In this document: piece by piece, positions 57,653-64,000 of the stretch
Layout: each line of letters begins with the position of its first letter
How positions within the stretch are numbered: position 1 is the stretch's first letter
From: Solirubrobacterales bacterium
GTDB lineage: Bacteria; Actinomycetota; Thermoleophilia; Solirubrobacterales; 70-9
Length of the DNA stretch: 64,000 nt
Direction of reading: 5' to 3'
Assembly (NCBI GenBank): GCA_025450195.1
Contig: JANWHW010000010.1
Coordinates: 1-64,000 of the forward strand
The notes under the pieces: model-generated
The model's database searches: none
Seen by the model: the letters and a program-made list of their open reading frames with translations, nothing else
What the model was told of the DNA's origin: nothing
Made by a program: the position numbers and the translations under genes

Positions 57653-57786
57653 CTCCCTGATCCGTAGCTGTGCCTGCGGCTCTTTCGACTGTCGAATGGG
57701 CTTTGCAACCACTGTGTCGAGCGTGAGAAGTGAGGGCACCTCACTACTGAGGATGTTGTGACTAAACCGAACGTCCTCTTTTGCCG

Positions 57787-58893
57787 ATGCCTTTCGCGGA
57801 AGGCCATCCATCTATGGCGGCTACGCAGACACAAACAAACGGGAAGGTCAAAGCCCATACCGTTCGGGGCAAGGACGAAGGCGTACCCGCGCCCGGCGTT
57901 CGTCTTGCCGCCGCGTTCGAGGCGGTAGAGCGCTTTCCGGCCCTACTCGAGTCCCGTGCTCGAGTAATGCAGGCGGCGACCGCCGACAACCCACGCGTCG
58001 GTGAGCTGGTCGAGGCAATCGAGTCCGACGTCGCCTTGACGATCGCCGTGCTGCGAATTGCCAACCGCTCCACCCCCTCGGGTGGCGTTGGGAGCGTGCC
58101 CGAGGCGATCGAGATCCTGAAGCCGTCTGGAGTTCTGGCGGTTGCCGGCACCACGCCGGTTTTCGACTTCTTCGAGCCCAACGGCGGCTGGGAGCTGAAA
58201 CCGGAGCGGTTCCGGGTGCACGCACTGGTGACCCAGCGCGCAGCAGAGCAGATCGGGCAAGCGGTTGGCTGGGAGGACCGCGACGAGCTCTCCGTGGCGG
58301 CGCTCCTGCACGACATCGGCCGTCTGGTGATCTCCAAGCTGCACCCTGGTCACAAGGTCTACTTCGACGCCGTCGGCAAGACGCCCGAGCAGCGTGTTCG
58401 CAGCGAACGCGAGCTGCTCGGCATCGACCACGCGCTGGTCGGGGGTGTGCTGGCGCGACGTTGGAACGTCCCTCAACGGATCGCCGTGGCGATCGAGCGC
58501 CACCATGCGGAGGATGCGGATGGGCTGGCTGCGATGGTGGCCACCGCGGACATGGTCGGTCACTACGCGCAAGGTGAGGCTGTGACACCGGATCGGCTGC
58601 GCACGGTTTCGAAGCGATGCGGGCTTGACCCCGATGGTGTGCGCGAGCTCCTCTACGACTTCCCCTACCCCCGAGAGGACGGCCAGAGGATCAGCGAGCC
58701 CTGCCCTCTCTCGACGCGCGAGCTGGATGTGCTCAAGTTCCTCTCCGAGGGCATGGTCTACAAGCAGATCGCCGGAGAAATGCAGCTCTCGGTTTCGACC
58801 ATTCGCACCCACTTGCATAACGTCTACGGCAAGATCGGCGCGGTCGACCGCGCCCAGGCAGTCCTCACCGCCCGCGATCGCGGTTGGATTTAG
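57787..58893 (+). CDS. HDOD domain fused to a LuxR-type DNA-binding domain
   Basis: The 368-residue product has an HDOD domain (about 40-265; the HD-like motif is LLHDIGRLVISKLHPGH and later IERHHAEDADG) joined to a LuxR-type helix-turn-helix at the end (LSTRELDVLKFLSEGMVYKQIAGEMQLSVSTIRTHLHNVY). It lacks a receiver domain, so phosphorylation is not the input. HDOD domains often sense or bind signalling proteins or nucleotides. The start may be ATG 57787 or 57814. It converges with the neighbouring response regulator. Confidence 0.88.
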   Translation: MPFAEGHPSMAATQTQTNGKVKAHTVRGKDEGVPAPGVRLAAAFEAVERFPALLESRARVMQAATADNPRVGELVEAIESDVALTIAVLRIANRSTPSGGVGSVPEAIEILKPSGVLAVAGTTPVFDFFEPNGGWELKPERFRVHALVTQRAAEQIGQAVGWEDRDELSVAALLHDIGRLVISKLHPGHKVYFDAVGKTPEQRVRSERELLGIDHALVGGVLARRWNVPQRIAVAIERHHAEDADGLAAMVATADMVGHYAQGEAVTPDRLRTVSKRCGLDPDGVRELLYDFPYPREDGQRISEPCPLSTRELDVLKFLSEGMVYKQIAGEMQLSVSTIRTHLHNVYGKIGAVDRAQAVLTARDRGWI

Positions 58894-58924
58894 ATCAGGC
58901 GCCGCCTCCTCGGCTCTGGCTGGG

Positions 58925-58960
58925 ACCAGGACAGATATGGACTGGCCCTCGCTTCTGCTT
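58925..58960 (-). repeat. Possible short-repeat copy 6 (weak)
   Basis: CAGATATGGACTGGCCCTC matches the cysE-upstream copy (CAGATATGGACAGGCCCTC) with one mismatch, between two convergent regulators. The TAGCGAACG half is missing. Confidence 0.3.
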
Positions 58961-58978
58961 CCGGGGCCGGCTTAGGGC

Positions 58979-59650
58979 TTACTCAACCAGTGACTCGCGA
59001 AGGGCTATCGCTACGGCGTGGGTGCGGTTCTTGGCGCCGAGCCGCCCGAGAGCGTTCTTGGTGTGGGTCTTCACGGTTTCCTCGCTGAGACCGAGTTCAC
59101 GTGCGGCGACGCTGGTCGAGCCGCCGTTGGCCAGGAGCTGAAGGATCTCTCGCTGCCGCTTTGTCAGCTTGCCACGGCTGCCTTTGGGGGGGACCGCTGG
59201 GTCGATGAAGCTTTCGTGGGCGAGTGCGGCCTGCGTCGCCCGGCGCAACTCCTCGGCACGGGCGGTGCGCGATATGTAGGCCGTGGCCCCTGCCTGCATG
59301 GCGGCGGCCGCGATGTGCCGCTCTGCCCTGTCGCCATGGGCAACGATCCCCAGCCCGGGTTCGGTCTTGCGCAAGGCTTGAATGGCCTCTGTGCCTCCGA
59401 GGGCTCCATCGAGCCCTTCCTGCCTGCGGAGGTCGACGATCGCAACGTCAAAGCCCACGTCGCGAACTAGCTCGATGCCTTCCTCTCTGGTCTCGCTCTC
59501 ATGGACCTGGAAATCATCCCCAAGAGCATCGCGCACACCCACGCGAACGACCGGATGGCCGTCGATCACAAGACATTGTGGGCGCTCGGTCAGACCTGCT
59601 TCCGATCTACTGGGGTTCGCGGGAGGCTCCGTTGGAAATCTGGAGCCCAA
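58979..59650 (-). CDS. LuxR-family response regulator (NarL type)
   Basis: The 223-residue protein has a receiver domain (about 25-145) with the phospho-Asp in VAIVDLR, followed by a LuxR helix-turn-helix (LTKRQREILQLLANGGSTSVAARELGLSEETVKTHTKNALGRL). The conserved receiver Lys appears as Arg (YISRTA). No histidine kinase gene is adjacent. It starts at TTG 59650 with a TAGGAT box exactly 6 bases upstream and diverges from the Rrf2 gene; the two promoters share 48 bases. Confidence 0.9.
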   Translation of the reverse strand: MGSRFPTEPPANPSRSEAGLTERPQCLVIDGHPVVRVGVRDALGDDFQVHESETREEGIELVRDVGFDVAIVDLRRQEGLDGALGGTEAIQALRKTEPGLGIVAHGDRAERHIAAAAMQAGATAYISRTARAEELRRATQAALAHESFIDPAVPPKGSRGKLTKRQREILQLLANGGSTSVAARELGLSEETVKTHTKNALGRLGAKNRTHAVAIALRESLVE

Positions 59651-59656
59651 GAACCG

Positions 59657-59662
59657 ATCCTA
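59657..59662 (-). promoter_or_regulatory. Putative -10 box for the response regulator
   Basis: On the minus strand TAGGAT ends 6 bases before TTG 59650, fixing that start. Confidence 0.4.
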
Positions 59663-59686
59663 GCCCAGCCTGGTCCGGTGGTGCGG

Positions 59687-59692
59687 TAGAAA
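59687..59692 (+). promoter_or_regulatory. Putative -10 box for the Rrf2 gene
   Basis: TAGAAA ends 6 bases before GTG 59699. Confidence 0.3.
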
Positions 59693-59698
59693 GGTCGA

Positions 59699-60097
59699 GT
59701 GATCTCGGTTACGTCGAAGTCTCGCTACGCCGTGGTGGCCATGGCAGAGCTGGCTCGCTCCGGAGAGCGGCCTGTCCCGATCAAGGAGCTTGCGGAGCGG
59801 CGCGGGATTCCAGAGCAGTTCCTGGAGCAGCTTTTCTCGACCCTGAGAAGGGGCGGGCTGCTGGTCAGCCAGCGCGGAATGCGGGGCGGCTACACGCTCT
59901 CTCGCCCCGCCGAAGAAATCACCGTGCTCGAGGTTGTCCAGACCCTGGACGGCAAGGTTGGCCAGGAGGCCGATGAGGCGGGAGGGATTTGGGCCGAGGG
60001 CGTTGGCGCCCTGCGGAAAGTGTTCGGTCAGACCACCATTGCCGAAGTGGCCCGACGGGAGGCCGAGGAGGCCGGCGCCGGGATGTACTGGATCTGA
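59699..60097 (+). CDS. Rrf2-family regulator, CymR-like
   Basis: The 132-residue winged-helix protein ([58 protein letters not shown]) lacks the cysteines that bind iron-sulfur clusters in IscR and NsrR. The Cys-free type next to cysteine genes matches CymR, which represses cysteine synthesis together with CysK. cysK starts in a TGATG overlap with its stop, so regulator, synthase and acetyltransferase genes form one unit. The CymR assignment rests on this context. Confidence 0.88.
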   Translation: MISVTSKSRYAVVAMAELARSGERPVPIKELAERRGIPEQFLEQLFSTLRRGGLLVSQRGMRGGYTLSRPAEEITVLEVVQTLDGKVGQEADEAGGIWAEGVGALRKVFGQTTIAEVARREAEEAGAGMYWI

Positions 60098-61020
60098 TGC
60101 GGATCGGCTTCGAAGCGTCGGCTGTGGTCGGCGACACGCCGCTCGTTGCCTTGCAGCGTCTTGGCGAGGGCCTTGGGGCGGAGGTTTGCGTGAAGCTCGA
60201 GTACTTCAATCCCGGTGGTTCGGTCAAGGACCGGATCGGGGTGGCGATGATCGACGCCGCCGAAGAGGAGGGGTTGGTCAAGCCGGGACGCTCGGTGATC
60301 GTCGAGCCGACCAGCGGCAACACCGGCATTGCCTTGGCGATGGTTTGCGCGGCGCGCGGTTATGAGCTGATCCTGACCCTGCCGGAAGGCATGAGCCGCG
60401 AGCGCGCCAAGCTGCTTCGAGCCTATGGCGCCGAGGTGCGGGAGACGCCCTCACTGGGGGGGATGGGCGAGGCGATCGCCCTGGCGGAAGAGATTCGCGA
60501 GCAACGCAAAGCCTTCATGCCTCAGCAGTTCTCAAACCCCGCGAATCCCGATGTGCATCGCCGCACCACCGCAGAGGAGATTTGGCGCGACACCGATGGC
60601 CAGGTCGGAGCGTTCGTGGCCGGTGTGGGCACCGGCGGCACGATCACCGGGGTCGGGGGCGTGCTGCGCGAGCGAAGCCCCGACTCGCTCATCGTCGCGG
60701 TCGAGCCGGCTAGCTCCCCGGTCCTCTCGGGCGGGGCTCCTGGCCCCCACAAGATTCAGGGAATAGGCGCGGGCTACGTGCCCGACGTTCTGGATCGCTC
60801 GGTGATCGACGAGACGATCGCCGTCTCCGACGAGGATGCGCTGGAGATGGCTCGCCTGGTTCTCCGTGAGGAGGGCATCCTCGCGGGCATCTCCGCCGGC
60901 GCGAACATCAAGGCCGCGCTGGAGATCGCCGCACGCCCGGAGCTGGCGGGGAAGCGGGTGGTGACGATCGTCTGCGATTCGGGCGAGCGGTACATGTCCC
61001 TACCCTTCTTTGCACCGTGA
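60097..61020 (+). CDS. cysK: Cysteine synthase A
   Basis: CysK makes cysteine from O-acetylserine and sulfide. The 307 residues have the PLP lysine in [14 protein letters not shown], the substrate loop [20 protein letters not shown], and [13 protein letters not shown]. The start ATG 60097 overlaps the regulator stop by one base. In CymR systems CysK also acts as co-repressor. cysE follows after 49 bases holding a repeat and hairpin. Confidence 0.96.
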   Translation: MRIGFEASAVVGDTPLVALQRLGEGLGAEVCVKLEYFNPGGSVKDRIGVAMIDAAEEEGLVKPGRSVIVEPTSGNTGIALAMVCAARGYELILTLPEGMSRERAKLLRAYGAEVRETPSLGGMGEAIALAEEIREQRKAFMPQQFSNPANPDVHRRTTAEEIWRDTDGQVGAFVAGVGTGGTITGVGGVLRERSPDSLIVAVEPASSPVLSGGAPGPHKIQGIGAGYVPDVLDRSVIDETIAVSDEDALEMARLVLREEGILAGISAGANIKAALEIAARPELAGKRVVTIVCDSGERYMSLPFFAP

Positions 61021-61049
61021 TTCATAGCCACCACCTCCTCTGCTTCCGC

Positions 61050-61083
61050 GAGGGCCTGAAGAATCAGATATGGACAGGCCCTC
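61050..61083 (-). repeat. Short interspersed repeat, copy 5, with a 9-bp hairpin at the cysE start
   Basis: GAGGGCCTG (61050-61058) and CAGGCCCTC (61075-61083) pair perfectly around a 16-base loop that contains GAATCAGATATGG, the reverse complement of the repeat core. The ATG at 61070 lies in the loop. Confidence 0.6.
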
Positions 61084-61834
61084 TCTCCCGCGTCCGGGGG
61101 TGGCGGTGGTGCTGAGGCGAGTCGCACAGGAGATTCGATCCGATGTGGCGACCGCACGCGATCGCGACCCTGCCGCTCGGGGGGTGTCGACGTTCGAGAT
61201 CCTCGCGAGCTGGGCCGGGGTGCAGGCGCTCTTGGCCCATCGCGTTGCCCACGCCCTCGATGAGGCAGGGGTGCCGTTGGCCCCGAGGGCGATTGCCTAC
61301 CTGTCGCGAGCGGTGACCGGAATCGAGATCCATCCGGCGGCGGCGATCGGCGGCGAGTTCTTCATCGACCATGGCTCCGGTGTGGTGATCGGCGAGACCG
61401 CTGAAGTGGGGGAGAGGGTGACGCTTTACCAGGGCGTGACCCTCGGCGGAACCGGTCTTCAGCCTGGCAAGCGCCACCCGACGCTGGGCGACAACGTCAC
61501 GGTTGGCTCCGGTGCCAAGCTGCTCGGGCCTATCGCGGTTGGCGACGGCGCGAAGATCGGCGCCAATACCGTCGTCATCGAGGACGTCCCGCCCGGTGCG
61601 ACAGTCGTCGGCAACCCCGGCCACCCGGTCAAGGTAGAAGGCAGGCGGGTCGAGGGCCCCGACGCCGACTGGATTCACCTGCCCGACCCGATCGCCGACG
61701 CGATCAAGGCCCTCTCGGAGCGAATTGTCGAGCTCGAGAGGCGCCTTGCCGAGCTCGATGGCAGCGGGGAGGGGACCGCCGCGGAGACGCCTGAGCTGCA
61801 GCCGCGCACCGGCCGGTCTTCGGCCGGCGGCTGA
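61070..61834 (+). CDS. cysE: Serine O-acetyltransferase
   Basis: CysE makes O-acetylserine for CysK. The 254-residue protein has the N-terminal helical part (RVAQEIRSDVATARDRDPAARG) and the left-handed beta-helix: GIEIHPAAAIGGEFFIDHGSGVVIGETAEVG, with the catalytic Asp-His pair, and GAKIGANTVVIEDVPPGATVVGNPG. A polar C-terminal extension of about 65 residues follows. ATG 61070 sits in a hairpin loop; GTG 61100 is the alternative start, closer to conserved sequence. Confidence 0.93.
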   Translation: MDRPSLPRPGVAVVLRRVAQEIRSDVATARDRDPAARGVSTFEILASWAGVQALLAHRVAHALDEAGVPLAPRAIAYLSRAVTGIEIHPAAAIGGEFFIDHGSGVVIGETAEVGERVTLYQGVTLGGTGLQPGKRHPTLGDNVTVGSGAKLLGPIAVGDGAKIGANTVVIEDVPPGATVVGNPGHPVKVEGRRVEGPDADWIHLPDPIADAIKALSERIVELERRLAELDGSGEGTAAETPELQPRTGRSSAGG

Positions 61835-61883
61835 AAGCCTGCGAGTAAGCAGTAGCTCTGGAGTCGCCCGCCGAGCCCCTGGC

Positions 61884-61889
61884 TATGCT
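61884..61889 (+). promoter_or_regulatory. Putative -10 box for the helicase gene
   Basis: TATGCT ends 6 bases before GTG 61896. Confidence 0.4.
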
Positions 61890-61895
61890 CGGCGG

Positions 61896-64000
61896 GTGGC
61901 TTTACAGGCCGAGTCAGAGACCGCATCCGATGGCTACCCCCCGTTCGAGGGGGCGCCTACCGAGGTCGGCGTCGACCGCGCGGAGAGGCTTCTGGCCGGT
62001 CTCAACGACCCTCAGCGAGAGGCTGTTCGACACGGCGCCGGCCCGCTTCTGGTCGTTGCGGGGGCGGGGTCGGGCAAGACCCGCGTCCTAACCCATCGCA
62101 TCGCCTACCTGCTCGCGACCGGCGAGGCGCGTCCAGGGGAAATCTTGGCGATCACATTTACGAACCGAGCCGCGACTGAGATGCGGGAGCGGGTCGAAGA
62201 CCTGGTCGGTGGCTCGGCGCGGGCAATGTGGCTGACGACGTTCCACTCGGCCTGTGCGCGAATGCTGCGGGTCCATGCTGAGCACCTCGGCTATGGACGC
62301 AGCTTCACGATCTATGACGAGGCCGATTCGCTGCGCATGATCAAACGCTGCGCCAACGAGATGGAAGTCGACCCCAAACGCTTTCCCGCACGGGCGATTC
62401 GCGCCCAGATCTCCGGCGCGAAGAACCAGCTGACCGATGCTGCTGCCTACGCCGGGGCGCAGAGCGGGCCCTTTGAGGAAGTTGTAGCCAAGATCTATGA
62501 GCTCTACGAAGAGAGGATGGTCTCCGCGAACGCGATGGATTTCGACGACCTCCTCGTCTGCACGGTGCGGATGATGGAGCAATTCGCCGAGGTGCGCGAG
62601 CGCTGGAGCCAGACTTTCCGCCATGTGCTGGTCGACGAGTACCAGGACACGAATCACGCTCAGTACAGGCTCCTGCAGCTGCTGGCCGGCGCGCACGGCG
62701 ATCTGATGGTCGTCGGAGACGAGGACCAGTCGATCTACGGCTTTCGTCATGCCGACATCCGCAACATCCTCGATTTCGACCGCGATTTCCCCGAAGCGGC
62801 GGTGGTGAAGCTCGAGCAGAACTACCGCTCCACGCAGACGATCCTCTCCGCCGCCAACGCCGTTGTCGAACACAACCGCGACCGGCGGCCAAAGCGACTC
62901 TGGACCGAAACGACCGGCGGTGAGCCCGTCCAGCTCTCAGAGCTGTCCGACGAGCATGAGGAGGCGCGCTGGGTTGCCGGGGAGATCGAGCGCCTGAGCT
63001 CTGAGGAGGAGGTGCGGCGCGAGGACATCGCGGTCTTCTACCGAACCAACGCGATGAGCCGTGTGCTCGAGGACACTCTGGTCCGCTTTGAGTTGCCCTA
63101 CCAGGTGATCGGCGGCACCAAGTTCTACGAGCGCGCCGAGATCAAGGACGCGGTTGCCTATCTCAGCCTGATCGCCAACCCTGCCGATCAGGTCTCCTTC
63201 GGGCGTGTCGTGAACTCACCCCGACGGGGGATCGGCAGGACGAGCCAGGCCAGACTGGCGTCGCATGCAAACACGACAGGGTCGACCATCTGGGACGTTG
63301 CCGGGTGTGCCGAGGAGGTGCCGGGTCTGGGTGCTGCGGCGATCAAGACCGTCTCGAGGTTCCACGAGACGATGGAAGGCCTGCGCGCGCGCGCCGAGTC
63401 CGCCTCGGTGGCGGAGCTCTTGGAGGCGATCCTGCACGAGACCGGTTACCTGGAAGCGCTTGAAGCTGAGCGGACGATCGAGGCCGAGGGGCGGACGGAG
63501 AACCTTCAGGAGCTGGTTGGGATGGCTGCTGAGTTCGACAGCAACCGCCAGCTCGAGGGCGAGGATGAGCTGTCTCCGCTGGAAGAGTTTCTCCAGCAGA
63601 TCTCTCTCTACACCCAGCAGGACGAGATTCGAGACGAGTCCGTGATCACGCTGATGACGCTCCACAACGCCAAGGGCCTCGAGTACGACACGGTCTTCAT
63701 CGTCGGCTGCGAGGACGGGGCCTTTCCGCATATGCGGGCGCTGGAAGAGGGAAGCGAAGAGGAGGAGAGACGCCTCTGTTACGTCGGCATGACCCGCGCC
63801 CGGAAACGGCTCTACATGACCTGGGCTCGGCAGCGGCGCCTGTTCGGGAGGACCTCGCATAACTTCCCGACTCGCTTCGCGGGTGAGTTGCCGGAGGAGC
63901 TGACCAAGCGACACGAGAGCGAGGCGGGGCGCCAGACCGGCTGGCAGGCCGCGGGCCAGTCCGAGACAGGCCAGCCCCTCGATCCAGGGCTCACTCTGGA
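61896..64000 (+). CDS. pcrA: UvrD/PcrA-type DNA helicase, truncated at the right edge
   Basis: A superfamily I 3 prime-5 prime helicase of DNA repair and conflict resolution. GTG 61896 begins the frame, which stays open to the last base; about 701 residues are visible and only the C-terminal tail is missing. Motifs: Ia/I VAGAGSGKTRVLTHRIAYL, Ia ITFTNRAATEMRERV, II VDEYQDTNHAQY, III VVGDEDQSIYGFRHAD, IV QNYRSTQTIL, V LMTLHNAKGLEYDTVFIVG and VI EEERRLCYVGMTRARKRL. It follows cysE by 61 bases. Confidence 0.96.
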   Translation, partial: MALQAESETASDGYPPFEGAPTEVGVDRAERLLAGLNDPQREAVRHGAGPLLVVAGAGSGKTRVLTHRIAYLLATGEARPGEILAITFTNRAATEMRERVEDLVGGSARAMWLTTFHSACARMLRVHAEHLGYGRSFTIYDEADSLRMIKRCANEMEVDPKRFPARAIRAQISGAKNQLTDAAAYAGAQSGPFEEVVAKIYELYEERMVSANAMDFDDLLVCTVRMMEQFAEVRERWSQTFRHVLVDEYQDTNHAQYRLLQLLAGAHGDLMVVGDEDQSIYGFRHADIRNILDFDRDFPEAAVVKLEQNYRSTQTILSAANAVVEHNRDRRPKRLWTETTGGEPVQLSELSDEHEEARWVAGEIERLSSEEEVRREDIAVFYRTNAMSRVLEDTLVRFELPYQVIGGTKFYERAEIKDAVAYLSLIANPADQVSFGRVVNSPRRGIGRTSQARLASHANTTGSTIWDVAGCAEEVPGLGAAAIKTVSRFHETMEGLRARAESASVAELLEAILHETGYLEALEAERTIEAEGRTENLQELVGMAAEFDSNRQLEGEDELSPLEEFLQQISLYTQQDEIRDESVITLMTLHNAKGLEYDTVFIVGCEDGAFPHMRALEEGSEEEERRLCYVGMTRARKRLYMTWARQRRLFGRTSHNFPTRFAGELPEELTKRHESEAGRQTGWQAAGQSETGQPLDPGLTL

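Overview
The window is a GC-rich, densely packed stretch of bacterial chromosome with about 60 protein genes and three tRNA genes. Content and order point to Actinomycetota. A coiled-coil SepIVA-like gene precedes DUF177, rpmF and rnc. A WhiG/FliA-type sigma gene sits beside a Xer recombinase gene and near dprA. There is an EF-G paralogue, a wax ester synthase/DGAT-type acyltransferase, an Rpf-like cell-wall hydrolase, and many apparently leaderless genes with a TANNNT box about 6 bases before the start codon. Placement in a deep branch such as Thermoleophilia is my inference, not something the sequence proves. Nearly all genes are housekeeping; no phage, plasmid, CRISPR array or complete insertion sequence is visible.

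Layout. Bases 1-6221: septal coiled-coil protein (cut by the left edge), a methyltransferase, DUF177, rpmF, plsX, acpP, rnc and an unusually short smc. Bases 6545-13830: acyltransferase, ftsY, ffh, rpsP, khpA, trmD, rplS, lepB, rnhB (protein targeting, ribosome, tRNA modification; rimM is missing from its usual slot). Bases 13904-24365: yraN (inverted), comM, dprA, thiD, ilvD, a two-gene minus-strand unit, an L,D-transpeptidase, a Xer recombinase and the sigma factor. Bases 24375-30881: EF-G-like GTPase, an unknown gene coupled to an RNase H-VOC fusion, a VOC protein, DedA, an LspA-like protein and tRNA-Gly, tRNA-Cys and tRNA-Val. Bases 30915-37392: a large membrane protein, thrS, infC, wecB (inverted), rpmI, rplT, closed by a strong intrinsic terminator. 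Bases 37486-47954: one almost gapless unit, rRNA methylase, pheS, pheT, argC, argJ, argB, argD, an anchored Thr-rich protein, argG and a 50-residue membrane protein. Bases 48038-64000: Rpf-like hydrolase, dnaE, a Cys-rich unknown, acyl-CoA dehydrogenase, nfo, a secreted unknown, gltX, an HDOD-LuxR fusion, a LuxR response regulator, then Rrf2 regulator-cysK-cysE (cysteine synthesis) and a UvrD/PcrA helicase cut by the right edge.

Most unusual observations: (1) the SMC protein has both ATPase half-heads but no recognisable hinge in 805 residues; (2) RNase III has lost or changed three conserved acidic residues; (3) a short interspersed repeat with core ATCTGATTCTTCG occurs in at least five gaps in both orientations, and tiny ORFs linked by ATGA overlaps bridge the gaps in the phe-arg unit; (4) a second, longer hairpin-bearing repeat occurs twice with different inverted ends; (5) thrS and lepB have no ATG, GTG or TTG where the conserved protein begins and seem to start at ATC and CTG; (6) L19 and IF3 carry long low-complexity tails; (7) RNase HI is fused to a VOC dioxygenase-like domain.
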